Positions 47,352 to 60,476 of a stretch of 64,000 bases of DNA are shown piece after piece. Position 1 is the stretch's first letter. Each line of letters starts with the position of its first letter. Below the pieces are notes generated by a model. That model did no database searches, was not told where the DNA came from, and saw only the letters and a program-made list of their open reading frames with translations. Where the stretch lies: NCBI GenBank assembly GCA_030710605.1, contig CP092874.1, forward strand, positions 18,091,451 to 18,155,450. Reading direction: 5' to 3'. This stretch comes from Cordylochernes scorpioides. Taxonomy: Eukaryota > Arthropoda > Arachnida > Pseudoscorpiones > Chernetidae. Both the position numbers and the translations under genes were made by a program.

Positions 47352-48015
47352 AAATTTAATCACGCAGTACATCTTAACAGCATATAGAACAAATATAGAA
47401 TAAGTAGAAGATTGAAATAACAAACGCCATTATTATTATATAATGGAGGGAATTCTGAAATGATTGAAGTGAATATGGAAAAGCAACAGCATTGAATGTC
47501 CCCAACCTCTACGGTATAATTTGATGTAAATTGTGCACGCAAATTGCGAAATTGTAAATGGAGATTTTTTTTTAAATCTATCAAGTAAGAGACAAAAATA
47601 AAAATTACCTCAAGATTCGATCGGTGAATTGATTTCAAGTAAGAACAGAAATTAAATGCACCTATCTTTTATTCGAATAGAGTTATTTAAATTGTTATAA
47701 TGTTATTAGAAATATGCGCAACTATTTATATAGATTAACAAGTAGGGTTAACAATGATTGAAGAATGTAAATAAATATATTTTTCTAAGAATCTCTGCCA
47801 CACGAAAAAAAAAAACAACAACAGAAATATAAGCAATTTCAGAAAAAAAAAATCATTGAAGTCACACAATCTAAAATTTTCAAAAATATGAATAAATTTT
47901 TCAAGTAAGTAAAATTATGCGAAACACATTCAAAATTGTAAAAAAAAAAAGTTTTTTTTTTTTTAACATTAAAGTTAATATATAAATCATTTGACTACGA
48001 TGTTAATTCAGATAT

Positions 48016-48530
48016 TGTCGCGTATATAAGCCTTCAAAACACCTACAACCTCCGCCAATAGATGGCGCTTTCGCCTGTTTCCGATCTGGAAATAATGTGA
48101 GAATCGCCGACTGCTGTGGTCCTGTTTTCTGAGACTAATTAATGTAAATATCCATTGATATTGACCCTGGGATGTAAAATAGTGTAAATATCCGTTGATT
48201 AATATTCGAGTAATTATGTAATGTGGTTTAAAGATGGCAATATAAAAGGAGTGTTAGAAGTCTTTGTACCGGTTGCTGTCATGACTCTCTCGCCAACACC
48301 ACAGTCGAGTAGCGGTAAGTACTTCTGGTAAGTCTCTCGTGTCCCCCCACCAGTGGTAAGGCTGAGAGATACTGCCAGAGGAAAGGAGTTCCACCTGAGT
48401 GGTGGTTCTCGGAAGGTCTTTGGGTGGTCTGCAGGGTAGAGCTGCAGAGGAGAGCAACGGAGCCTGGGTAGGTGATCCACGATGGAGGAAGCGGAGCCGT
48501 CGCAAAGAACCGGAGGGGACGCGCGGGACA
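48016..48530 (+). repeat. Solo LTR, left arm
   Basis: Starts TGTCGCG and ends CGCGGGACA, flanked by ATAT at 48012-48015 and 48531-48534. About 515 bp. Contains a TATA-like AATATAAAAGGAGTG near 48240, suited to an LTR promoter. No internal retrotransposon genes. Open stretches on the minus strand inside it have no domain. Confidence 0.75.
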
Positions 48531-50029
48531 ATATTATTGATAAAATAGATTGAAAACTATTTGTTTATTCAAATATATTTCTATCCCCATGTACAAGAAT
48601 GTATCATTGTGTTATATTTCGCTTCGTTTAAAATATTCCTTAATATCTGATTAATATTTTCAGAAAAAAATGCATAAAGCTTTCGATACTAGCAACAAAT
48701 TTATGTAAAATACTTAAATTGTTGTTCTTTCAGGTCACTTTTTCCAAGAGCTTGAATCCTATACGCTTGCAACACTAAAAGGACTTCGGATATATATCTT
48801 AAATAAATGTTATTAATATGTTTTTCAAAAGTAAAAAAATATATATTTTTTATTATATAATATACATTAAATATATTAATGCGTAAAAAATAACAAAGAT
48901 ATTAAATATTTAAAATATTAAACCATTCAGGAATGAGTTTCTTTAAATTTTCTTTTTTATTATATAAAAGGGATAAATTTATATTGGAAAATGATTATTG
49001 CTTATATAAAATGTGTGTGTGTGCGTGAAAACACAAGGCTTGCGATTATTTCTTTTCATTAAGTCAGACAAATAATTAATTTGGAAATGATATATCTAAA
49101 ACATATTTAAAATAATATATATTTAGAACAATCTATATGCTTTGTTGTGAGAAAATGAAAATACATAGCGACTCTAATTTGTAAATGGTATAAAACTATG
49201 TGAGAAAATTCAATATAAAATATCTCGATAGTGTGTTGCAATAATATTTGCCTAATTTTCCATCCAAATTTGGTACTAAACGAAAGGGAAGTGGGCCAAG
49301 GCGGTCAATGGTCAGAACTTACCTTATTGCAGACGATGAAACAACGTAGTACCTGTTATTAGTTTGCATATATTGAAAATATTTGTGCCATTCGCTCCAG
49401 AAACATGAATTGCCAAAATGTTTCTACTAATATTTATGTCTTGCATTTAATAAATGATTTGTCTCAAAATGAGGAATACAAAATATATATGTGCTTGTTT
49501 TTTTTTTAATTATATTTGTGATTGCATTTAATTATTTGTTATCACAAGATAAATCAATATTGCCATCACGTTGAATTCTATGTTGATTTTCAAATCTTTT
49601 AGTAACGAAGAAAAAAAAAAAACCCGATATGACAAAATGTTTATTTACCACTTTAGAATACACAAACTTTCTTCTGTTTTTCTTTTAATGATGTTACCAG
49701 GTTAAAATCGCCCATACAGAAAATCACAGATAGAGATTTCTAAATTTTAATAATATCATAATATATATATATTATTTTATTTTGCACAATATGTGTGTAT
49801 ATTTAAAATAAAAATTATAAGCACTTTAAAATATAATAAAAATTTTCATTATATATAAACAAACGTGTGAAAAGTTTAAAAAATATATATATATTAAAAT
49901 AAATAAAAAATATAATGCAGATTATATAAAATTAAATAGCTTTAAATGCAAATTGTGCATTTTAATTAATATTTTTAAATAAAAGTCTAATATATAATAC
50001 TTGGCATGAAATATATTTTGTTTCAAAAG

Positions 50030-50510
50030 GATATGAATATCACATTTGAAATTTCTAAATAAAGTTGTAGATCATGTTATATAACTATGAAATATTTATT
50101 GTCATCAAGATGCTAGCTATTGATTTATTAAATCTCAAATGTTTTATTTAAAGTGTAAAATGTATATACTGAATCATTAAATTATATACAATTACACGTA
50201 AAAAAATATAAATGGGATCTTAATTATAAATAAGGGCGTAATTATTAGCGTTGTAAATTGATACAATTTAAAATATATATGTGTTTATAACACCCTTATT
50301 AAGAATTAAGATCCATTTATTTTTAAGTGGTATTAAATATAATTTCACGATAAATATATAAATTTTACACTTTAAATACATTTGAAGTTTAATATCAATA
50401 GCTAGCATTTTAATGAAAATGAATATTTCACAGTTATATAGAATAATCCGCAACGTTATTTCGAATTTTCAAATGTGTTGATGTTTATATCATTTTGAAA
50501 CAAAAAAAAA
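50030..50510. repeat. Inner hairpin at the arm tip
   Basis: 50255-50510 is a diverged (roughly 80% by eye) reverse complement of 50030-50250 (shared AATAGCTAGCAT, AAAATGTATATAC-like and GGGATCTTAATT/AATTAAGATCC). The left contig therefore has its own older turn-around. Confidence 0.7.
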
Positions 50511-50544
50511 TTAAATTCAATATTAGTTGTAATAGAGAACAGGT

Positions 50545-53092
50545 TGTGTTGTTAATGTTGTTCTTTGTGCCTATTTGACCACGCAGAATGCAACTGAACT
50601 AAGTTCTTTATTTATTAACTTATCTTTTTATAACATGGTTATATATCTAAGCATGTTTACAAGTCGAGTCTGCAGTGTTGCCGGATCAACTTGTCAGTTC
50701 AAACATAACATGTTTCCTTTAAACAAAAATAAAAAAGGATTGCAGTTCTCCTAGTCTCTATAACGCAAAGGTTTTCTCACTGTTCTACCACTGCGGGTTC
50801 GCACACTAGGAGAAGTAGATGATTCTTCACCTTTCTTGGCAACGTCCTCCCTTGGATCATATGCTCTTCTGTTTTCGGAAGTGGGTCTTCCATGATCTTG
50901 TATGTTGTCATCCATGGCTGTCCCTGCTTGAGATCCAGGAATGCTTGGACTTTGAATTGTTGGGGCAGAATCTTCTACACTGAACTTTCTCGGTCTAAGG
51001 TGAGACCTGTTCATGCGGTATTCAGACCCACTTGGTGTTTTCACCATATATGAGCGTGGAGTTTCATGCTTTGCGGTCACTGTTGCCGGAACCCATTTTC
51101 TATGCCTTTCCTGCAACATGATGTTGTCTCCTACTTCCAAAGGTCTCAAAATTCTCTTTGGACTTCCTGCATACTTTTGTTGATGGTCTCTCAATTTTTG
51201 GTAATTCTTTGTTGTGTCAAACAGTGGTTTCAACTGTTGTCGGGTGTATGTCGAAGGAGTTTTCACAGATCTTCCCACAAGCATTTGGGTCGGAGATGGC
51301 AAGTCATACTTAGGTGTGTTGTTGAACTCCATCAAAGCCAGATTGGGATCTCTTCCTGACTTCACAGCTTTAATTATCAGTCCTTTGATGGTTTCAATTG
51401 TCCTCTCAACTTGTCCATTAGATCTTGGATATTTGGGACTGGAGGTTTGGTGTTTGAATTCATATTTCTGAACAAAATTTTTGAATCCAGTAGAGTTAAA
51501 AGGGGGTCCATTATCCAAAACTAGAGTTCTTGGAATTCCATGAGTCCTGAAAATGGTTTTCAACTGCATGATGGTTTCGGTTTCTCTTTTGCTTGATAAT
51601 TTCCGGATTTCAACAAACTTTGAGTGGTAATCGACAACCAAGATGGAACTGGTTCCACTCACCTCCATGAAATCTACAGCAATTTTTTCCCATGGAAATT
51701 CAGGGATTTCATGAGCTATTCTTGACTCCTCAGGATTCTTTCTTGAATATTCCTGACATGTTCTGCACTTTTCCACTTCATTTTCTACTTGTGTTATCTT
51801 GCCGGGCCAGTAAAATGCTGATCTTGCTTTTTCTTTGGAAGCTGCTATGCCCTGGTGTGATGAATGAACAACCTGCAGGATTTCTTTTCGAAGAGTCGAT
51901 GGCACCATGATGCAATTTCCTTTGTAAACAATTCCGTCACACACATGAATTTCATCTTGAAATTGCCAGTAGGGTTTTGCTTCATCACAGACCTTAGTTT
52001 TATATTTCGGCCATCCATTCTTCGCATACTCTATTAGTTGTATCAAGGTGCGGTCCCCATGAGTTTCCTTTTATAGTCTCTTTATTTTTTCATCTGTGGT
52101 AACCAGCAACATGTGCACTGATTCAGTTTGACCTTCTAAATAGCTTGTGTCTACCTCATCTTTTAATGGATCTCTAGAAAGATGGTCAGCTACAAACATG
52201 TTTTTCCCTGGTGTAAACTTCAAAGATATTTGAAATCTCATTAGATGTAAGACCATTCTTTGCAGTCTTGGGGAAAGCTTTTCTAAAGGTTTCTTAACAA
52301 TACTCAGGAGAGGTTTGTGGTCAGTTTCCACAATAACATAATTTCCCCAAATATAGTACTGGAAGCGTTCACATCCAAAGACTATAGCCAAAAGTTATTT
52401 CTCTATCTGTGCGTATTTTCTTTGAGTTGCATTCAGGCTGAAGGACGCATACTCAATTGCATGTCCCCCTTGCATGAGCACTGTACCAATACCATATTGG
52501 CTTGCATCAGATGAAATGGTGATTGGCTTGGTTGGGTCAAAAAATGTCAATATTGGAGCATTCGAAACCATATCTTTGAGTTTTTCAAAACAATCATTTT
52601 CTTCGCCTCCAAATTTCCATTCACTCTTGTTGCTTATCAATTTCCTTAGAGGTGCAATCTTGTCGGAAAGATTAGGAATGAATTTGCCAAGGTACGTTAC
52701 CATACCTAAGAATCTTTGGACTTCAGTCTTGTTCTCAGGTCTTTTCAACTTTTGTATTGCCTCTGCTCTTGAAGCTTGAATGGCTATTCCATCTCGACTG
52801 ATTATATGGCCTAAGAAATTTACTTTGTCGACAGCTATCTGCTGCTTCTTAGCATTGAGCTTGACATTATTTTCTTCCAACCTTCGAAGAACTGCTTTAA
52901 GGTTTCGGTTGTGCTCTTCGATTGTGCTTCCATAGATCAAGATGTCATCCATATAGCAAGCAGTTCCCTGGAGACCTGAAAGAATATTGTTTATGCATCG
53001 CTGGAATACCTCCGATGCACTCTTCAATCCATAGGGAGAAGTCGCTTGAACCGGAATCTTCCAAAGGGAGTCGCAATGGTGCACAGGTTGGT
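50545..53092 (-). mobile_element. Ty3/gypsy retrotransposon, cut by the N gap
   Basis: Minus orientation. Likely 3' LTR at 50545-50710 (TGTTATGTTTG ... CAACACA) preceded by a purine tract AAAGGAAACA. Pol (50751-53084) is visible back to the middle of RT; gag, protease and the 5' LTR lie in or beyond the gap. Confidence 0.75.
50751..53084 (-). pseudogene. pol: Gypsy pol: RT, RNase H, integrase (two stops)
   Basis: One continuous frame of about 778 codons with two nonsense codons (near 52392, where EK*LLAIVFG implies Glu, and near 52068, KRL*KETHG). RT: PYGLKSASEVFQR, motif C as CYMDDILIYG, VNFLGHIISRDGI. RNase H: ISSDASQYGIGTVLMQ, YVIVETDHKPLLSI, VADHLSRDPL. Integrase: H2C2 zinc finger (HSSHQGIAASKEKARSAFYWPG then CRTCQEYS, split here), catalytic core with AVDFMEVSG, VLDNGPPFNS and NGQVERTIETIKG, and a C-terminal basic tail with RSGRTVRKPLRYRD. 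Both stops are single-base changes, so the copy is young. It is a different lineage from 28585-32023. Confidence 0.85.
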
Positions 53093-53192
53093 NNNNNNNN
53101 NNNNNNNNNNNNNNNNNNNNNNNNNNNNNNNNNNNNNNNNNNNNNNNNNNNNNNNNNNNNNNNNNNNNNNNNNNNNNNNNNNNNNNNNNNNN
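53093..53192. other. Assembly gap (100 N)
   Basis: Exactly 100 N, a conventional scaffold gap of unknown true size. It joins the gypsy element to the inverted right arm. Confidence 0.99.
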
Positions 53193-54865
53193 ACGTGTAA
53201 TTGAATATAATTTAATGATTCAGTATATACATTTTACACTTTAAATAAAACATTTGAGATTTAATATATCAATAGCTAGCATCTTGATGACAATAAATAT
53301 TTCATAATTATATAACATAATCTACAACTTTATTTAGAAATTTCAAATGTGATATTCATATCCTTTTGAAACAAAATATATTTCAAGCCAAGTATTATAT
53401 ATATAGACTTTTATTTAAAAATATTAATTAAAATGCACAATTTGCATTTAAAGCTATTTAATTTTATATAATCTGCATTATATTTTTTATTTATTTTAAT
53501 ATATATATTTTTTAAACTTTTCACACGTTTGTTTATATATAATGAAAATTTTAATTATATTTTAAAGTGCTTATAATTTTTATTTTAAATATACACACAT
53601 ATTGTGCAAAATAAAATAATATATATATTATGATATTATTAAAATTTAGAAATCTCTATCTGTGATTTTCTGTATGGGCGATTTTAACCTGGTAACATCA
53701 TTAAAAGAAAAACAGAAGAAAGTTTGTGTATTCTAAAGTGGTAAACAAACATTTTGTCATATCGTTTTTTTTTCTTCGTAACTAAAAGATTTGAAAATCA
53801 ACATAGAATTCATCGTGATGGCAATATTGATTCATCTTGTGATAACAAATAATTAAATTCAATCACAAATATAATTAAAAAAAAAAAAAAACAAGCACAT
53901 ATATATTTTGTATTCCTCATTTTGAGACAAATCATTTATTAAATGCAAGACATAAATATTAGTAGAAACATTTTGGCAATTCACGTTTCTGGAGTGAATG
54001 GCACAAATATTTTCAATATATGCAAACTATTAACAGGTACTACGTCGTTTCATCGTCTGCAATAAGGTAAGATCTGACCATTGACCGCCTTGGCCCACTT
54101 CCCTTTCGTTTAGTACCAAATTTGGATGGAAAATTAGGCAAATATTATTGCAACACACTATCGAGATATTTTATATTGAACTTTCTCACATAGTTTAATA
54201 CCATTTACAAATTAGAGTCGCTATGTATATTCACTTTCCCACAACAAAGCATATAGATTGTTCTAAATATATATTATTTTAAATATGTTTTAGATATATC
54301 ATTTCCAAATTAATTATTTGTCTAATGTAATGAAAATAAATAATTGCAAGCTTTGTGTTTTCACGCACATACACATTTTATATAAGCAATAATCATTTTT
54401 CAAAACAAATTTATCCTTTTAATACAAGTATAATAAAAAAGAAAATTGAACGAAACTCATTCCTGAATGGTTTAATTTGTTAAATATTTAATATATTTGT
54501 TATTTTTTACGCATTAATATGTTTAATATATATTATATAAATAAAAAAATATATATTTTTACTTTTGAAAAACATCAATAACATTTATTTATTTAAGATA
54601 TATCTGTAAAGTTCTTTTTTTAGTGTTGCAAGCGTATAGGATTCAAGCTCTTAAAAAAGTGACTTGAAAGGAGAACAATAATTTGAGTATTTTACATAAA
54701 TTTGTTGCTAGTATCGAAAGCTTTATACATTTTTTCTGAAAATATTAATTAGATATTAAGGAATATTTTAAACAAAGCGAAATATAACACAATGATACAT
54801 TCTTGTACATGGAGAGAGAAATATATTTGAATAAACAAATAGTTTTCAATCTATTTTATCAATAT

Positions 54866-55373
54866 TGTCGCGCGCGTCCCCTCCGGTTCTTTTCGACGGC
54901 GCCGCTTCCTCCATCGTAGATCACCTACCCAGGCTCCGTTGCTCTCCTCTGCAGCCTTACCCTGCAGACCACCCAAAGACCTTCCGAGAACCACCACTCA
55001 GGTGGATCTCCTTTCCTTTGGCAGTATCTCTCGGCTTTACCACTGATGGAGGGACACGAGAGACTTACCAGAAGAGTAGCGACTGTGGTGTTGGCGAGAG
55101 AGTCATAACATCAACCGGCACAAATACTTTTAACACTCCTCCTTTTTTTATTGTCATCTTTAAACCACATTACATAATTACTCGAATATTAATCAACAGG
55201 TATTTACACTATTTTACATCCCAGAGCCAATATAAACGGATCTTTACATTAATTAGTCTCAGAAAACAGGACCCCCCACAGCAGTCAGATATTCTCACAT
55301 TATTTCCAGACTAGAAATAGACGCCATCTATTGGCGGAGGTTGTAGGTGTTTTGCAATCTCATAAACGCGACA
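54866..55373 (-). repeat. Solo LTR, right arm
   Basis: Mirror copy of 48016-48530 with the same termini and ATAT flanks, about 92% similar. The LTR was therefore present before the arms duplicated or diverged. Confidence 0.75.
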
Positions 55374-55964
55374 ATATCTGAATTAACATCGTAGTCAAAT
55401 GATTTATTAACTTTAATATTTAAAAAAAAAACTTCTTTTTGTGGAGAATTTTAAATGTTTCGCATAATTTCACTTACTTGAAAATTTTATTCATATTTTT
55501 GAAAATTTTAGATTGTATGACTTCAATGATTTTTTTTCTAAAATTACTTATATTTCTGTTTTTTTTTTGTGTGTGTGGCAGAGATTCTTAGGAAAAAATA
55601 TATATTTATTTACATTTTTCAATCATTGTTTAACCCTATTTGTTAATCTATATATAAATAGTTGTATTTCTAACACAACATTATAAATATTTAAATAACT
55701 CTATTCGAATTAAAGATAGGCGAATTTGATTTCTGTTCTTACTTGAAATCAATTCACTTCTTTATAGGTATCACCGATCGAATCTAGAGGTAATTTTTAT
55801 TTTTGTCTTTTACTTGATATATATATATTTTAAAAAGTTCTCTATTTACAAATTAGCAATTTGCGTGCACAATTTGCATCAATTTTACTGTCGAGGGTGG
55901 AAACATTCGATGCTATTGCTTTTCCATATTCACTTTAATCATTGTAGAAATTCGTCTATTATAC

Positions 55965-57382
55965 ACTGCGTGACATTGAAAATGGAACACCAAGAAATAG
56001 TGGCCAGAAAGTGATGAAACTCGGCAGACAGAGAGAGACAGGGATGAACAATAAGTGATCTTTATTTCAAAATGATAGTCATAATACAGAGCGAGAACGG
56101 CGTCGGCTTAGTAGCAAGTAGGACCACCGCGGACGGAGATGCACGCAGCAACACGTCTAGGTAGAGAGTCAATCAGAGTACGGATGGCGTCCTGAGGGAT
56201 GGCTCTCCATTCCCTCTCAACCATTTGCCACAGTTCGTCTTCTGAACGTGGCTGTGGCAAGGCATGCAAACGGCGTCCAATGATGTCCCAGACGTGCTCG
56301 ATTGGTGAGAGATCAGGAGAGTACGGTGGCCAGGGAAGCATCTGTACATCTTGCAGAGCTTGTTGGCTAATGCGAGCAGTGTGCGGTCGGGCGTTATCCT
56401 GCTGATAAAGGGCATTGGGTACCCCCTGAAGGTAGGGGAGTGTCACCGGTCGCAGCACATCATCAACGTATCGTTGGGCCGTCATAGTGCCCTAAATACG
56501 AAGTAAAGGTGACCTAGAATCATACGCGATTGCGCCCCAAACCATGATTCCACGTTGTCGCACGGTGGGGCGTTCCACAATTGCTGCCGGATTGGACCTT
56601 TCTCCACGTCGACGCCACACGCGTACACGGCGATTATCACTGGACAAGCAGAAACGCGACTCATCTGAGAACACGACCCTGTGCCATTCCGTCATCCACG
56701 TCGATCTAGCCCGGCACCATTCCAAACATTGGCGCCTATTCGGTGGGATCAATGGCAGTCTTCTTAGCGGACGGCATGAGTGCAAGCCATTAGCAACCAA
56801 TCGACGGGAAATGGTTCTGGTCGAGATGGAATGATCTAGGGTTTCTTGCACATGTTGCAGGATGGCGGTACAAGTGGCTTGTGAGGCCGCCAGTGCTTGT
56901 CGAAGGATACGCCGATCCACACGTGCTGACGTCACTATGGTTGCACCGACATTCCTATAAATTGCCACATTTCCTTGTTCCAACCATCTTCTCCACAGTC
57001 GGTGCACCGTGGACGCACCAAGGTGTGTATCAGCTGCAATTTGACGTATGGACCAACCTGCCCTTTTCAGTCCGATCACCATGCCCCTCGTAAAAGCGTC
57101 TGTCTGCTTGAACTGCCTCCGTTTACGATGACCTGGCATTCTCTGTTATTACACGTGTCTTTTGACACAAGAACAAAATTTCTACAATGATTTTCCTTGA
57201 AGAAATAACGACACGAATACTGTCCTTTCTGCAAGTTCCTTCCCTTATATCTTACTCCATGTGCGCACGAGAGCTGCGCATTTTACATCATTTGCATAAC
57301 TCGGTTAGGCGCGTCTACCATGAAATTTGCATAATATTCTGGCCACTATTTCTTGGTGTTCCATTTTCAATGTCACGCAGTG
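55965..57382 (-). mobile_element. Tc1-like transposon, almost intact
   Basis: Inverted repeats of at least 45 bp starting CACTGCGTGACATTGAAAAT at both ends, flanked by TATA/TA. Length 1,418 bp. The left arm keeps the empty site (near 47440-47450). Confidence 0.9.
56108..57139 (-). pseudogene. Tc1-type DDE transposase, one nonsense codon
   Basis: 343 codons from ATG 57139 to a stop at 56108, with a single in-frame TAG near 56489 (SPLLRI*GTM). Domains: paired-like HTH (FTRGMVIGLKRAGWSIRQIA; ASTVHRLWRRW), DDE core with first Asp in VVFSDESRFCL, second in YQQDNARPHTA, Glu in SPDLSPIEHVWDIIG. I count 32 residues between the second Asp and the Glu. Function: nuclear cut-and-paste transposase. Apart from the nonsense codon all landmark residues are present, indicating recent insertion; a copy elsewhere without the TAG could be active. 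Confidence 0.9.
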
Positions 57383-57467
57383 TATAATAATAATGGCGTT
57401 TGTTGCTTCAATCTTCTACTTATAGTGTGTTCTATATGCTGTTAAGATGTACTGTGTTGGTTAAAAT

Positions 57468-59512
57468 TATATACACTCATGGACAAAACTTAAGGAAGTT
57501 GTACCCTTCAGCATGTATATCGGGACTCGGACAATAACTCTGAAAGATATTACAGTGTTCTTTATTGAAGACACACAAAATAACCAAGTGTATATACACT
57601 CATGGACAAAACTTAAGGAAGTTGTACCCTTCAGCATGTATATCGGGACTCGGACAATAACTCTGAAAGATATTACAGTGTTCTTTATTGAAGACACACA
57701 AGATAACCAAGTGTATATACACTCATGGACAAAACTTAAGGAAGTTGTACCCTTCAGCATGTATATCGGGACTCGGACAATAACTCTGAAAGATATTACA
57801 GTGTTCTTTATTGAAGACACACAAGATAACCAAGTGTATATACACTCATGGACAAAACTTAAGGAAGTTGTACCCTTCAGCATGTATATCGGGACTCGGA
57901 CAATAACTCTGAAAGATATTACAGTGTTCTTTATTGAAGACACACAAGATAACCAAGTGTATATACACTCATGGACAAAACTTAAGGAAGTTGTACCCTT
58001 CAGCATGTATATCGGGACTCGGACAATAACTCTGAAAGATATTACAGTGTTCTTTATTGAAGACACACAAGATAGCCAAGTGTATATACACTCATGGACA
58101 AAACTTAAGGAAGTTGTACCTTTTAGCATGTATATCGGGACAATAACTCTGAAAGATATTACAGTGACCTTTATTGAAGACACACAAGATAACCAAGTGT
58201 ATATACACTCATGGACAAAACTTAAGGAAGTTGTACCCTTCAGCATGTATATCGGGACTCGGACAATAACTCTGAAAGATATTACAGTGTTCTTTATTGA
58301 AGACACACAAGATAACCAAGTGTATATACACTCATGGACAAAACTTAAGAAAGTTGTACCCTTCAGCATGTATATCGGGACTCGGACAATAACTCTGAAA
58401 GATATTACAGTGTTCTTTATTGAAGACACACAAGATAACCAAGTGTATATACACTCATGGACAAAACTTAAGGAAGTTGTACCCTTCAGCATGTATATCG
58501 GGATTCAGACAATAACTCTGAAAGATATTACAGTGTTCTTAATTGAAGACACACAAGATAACCAAGTGTATATACACTCATGGACAAAACTTAAGGAAGT
58601 TGTACCCTTCAGCATGTATATCGGGACTCGGACAATAACTCTGAAAGATATTACAGTGTTCTTTATTGAAGACACACAAGATAACCAAGTGTATATACAC
58701 TCATGGACAAAACTTAAGGAAGTTGTACCCTTCAGCATGTATATCGGGACTCGGACAATAACTCTGAAAGATATTACAGTGTTCTTTATTGAAGACACAC
58801 AAGATAACCAAGTGTATATACACTCATGGACAAAACATAAGGAAGTTGTACCCTTCAGCATGTATATCGGGATTCAGACAATAACTCTGAAAGATATTAC
58901 AGTGTTCTTTATTGAAGACACACAAGATAACCAAGTGTATATACACTCATGGACAAAACTTAAGGAAGTTGTACCCTTCAGCATGTATATCGGGACTCGG
59001 ACAATAACTCTGAAAGATATTACAGTGTTCTTTATTGAAGACACACAAGATAACCAAGTGTATATACACTCATGGACAAAACTTAAGGAAGTTGTACCCT
59101 TCAGCATGTATATCGGGACTCGGACAATAACTCTGAAAGATATTACAGTGTTCTTTATTGAAGACATACAAGATAACCAAGTGTATATACACTCATGGAC
59201 AAAACTTAAGGAAGTTGTACCCTTCAGCATGTATATCGGGACTCGGACAATAACTCTGAAAGATATTACAGTGTTCTTTATTGAAGACACACAAGATAAC
59301 CAAGTGTATATACACTCATGGACAAAACTTAAGGAAGTTGTACCCTTCAGCATGTATATCGGGACTCGGACAATAACTCTGAAAGATATTACAGTGTTCT
59401 TTATTGAAGACAAACAAGATAACCATGTGTGAACAGCCTCTGTCTCCCTCAAAAAACAGACGACCGTCCATATCAAAGACTTTCAACTTCCTTAATTTTA
59501 TCCATGAGTGTA
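57468..59512 (+). mobile_element. Satellite-bearing MITE B, right arm (~16 units)
   Basis: Ends CACTCATGGACAAAACTTAA and, mirrored, CACTCATGGATAAAATTAAG. Interior: about 16 highly uniform 123-bp units (landmark GGAAGTTGTACCCTTCAGCA). The frame is open on both strands (639 codons plus; 341, 118 and 200 codons minus) because the period is 41 codons; no signal peptide or domain supports a protein. Confidence 0.85.
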
Positions 59513-59924
59513 AATGACTTAACGAGATATTTTTTAAAAATATATATTAACTAGAAGTTGAGAAAGGGCGAAAGACTCGAAAAACAACTAAAATTTAAAA
59601 GATAGTAATTTATGTAACTCTTATATCGACCTAGTAGATTCCTCAATTGGCAAAATTACAAACTGTGCTGTGTTCAAGTTTGTAAACATTAATTTCGGGT
59701 AAATAGAGAAAGATATTTTGCTGACAATAAGTGGCTTGGTTTTTGTGAACTGTAGACTCCTGAGTAGACTGGCCTTACTATTCAAATATTTAGTATTGTT
59801 AATATATACTTTACAACGTCGTGTAAGTTATAATTTTTCAATAGAAACTTAAAATATTACGGTGCTATTATTTTTGTAGCGTGGTAAAAATAGGAATATA
59901 GTACACAATCATTAATAATTACCA

Positions 59925-60020
59925 CATCCATAGAAAGGGAAAGGTGGAGCAGGGTTATAAACCATAGATTTTGGACAGCCTAGACCTGAAATCGAATCCG
60001 GCTTTAGGCACTTTTTTTAT
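59925..60020 (+). repeat. tRNA-derived SINE-like segment, right arm
   Basis: AAGGTGGAGCAGGGTTATAA, then GAAATCGAATCCGGC; mirror copy of 46488-46600. Confidence 0.4.
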
Positions 60021-60239
60021 TTAAAAAAAAAATTGCTTCCATGGTCCCCGAGTCTTGCAAAAGTCAAACCCAAGCAGTCAATACAAGTAACTATATGGGA
60101 CTCTGGAGCAATGTAAGTGTAAAGGTCGACAGCTTTCTACCTGTATAGACATGTGGTGTACTTATAGTGAAAGCTGTCGCTAACTACCCATCATGATTAT
60201 CATGGCGTACTTAGGATAAGTACCAACCCACCGCTGCTA

Positions 60240-60476
60240 CACACATTTATATGCACTCATAGAAAAGACTTAAAGAAGTGAAAAGTCTTTGAGGTCGCCG
60301 GTCGTCTTTTTTTTTTGTTGTTGTTTTTTGAAGGAGATAGAGATAATTTTGTTCACACTTGGTTATCTCGTGTATCTTCAATAAAGGTCACTGTAATATC
60401 TTTCAGAGGTATTGTCTCAATCCCGATATACATGCTAAAAGGTACAACTTCCTTAAGTTTTGTCTATGAGTGTCGT
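60240..60476 (-). mobile_element. Satellite-bearing MITE A, right arm (1 unit)
   Basis: Mirror partner of 45304-46264, with a single 123-bp unit between the same termini. Confidence 0.75.

Larger units (their letters stand above)
43530..50205 (+). repeat. Left arm of the large inverted repeat
   Basis: Mirror of the right arm (53193 to about 63910). Shared in reverse order: the CTGAGTGGGTAGAGG segment, fold-back core 3/4, the 44200-45250 spacer, satellite element A, a tRNA-like SINE, satellite element B, the solo LTR and the AT-rich tip. By eye identity is about 92% in the solo LTR and higher near the tip. Spacers 44160-45300, 46610-47020, 47352-48015 and 48531-50030 contain no gene. Confidence 0.85.

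Noticed and set aside
48214..48531. 105-codon and 83-codon minus-strand ORFs, and a 149-codon partner at 54865-55314
   Set aside because: They lie inside the solo LTR, which has clear TG...CA ends and matching flanks; no protein family recognised.
57467..59476. 639-codon plus-strand and 341-codon minus-strand frames
   Set aside because: Direct consequence of 123-bp units; open on both strands, repeats confined to a MITE.
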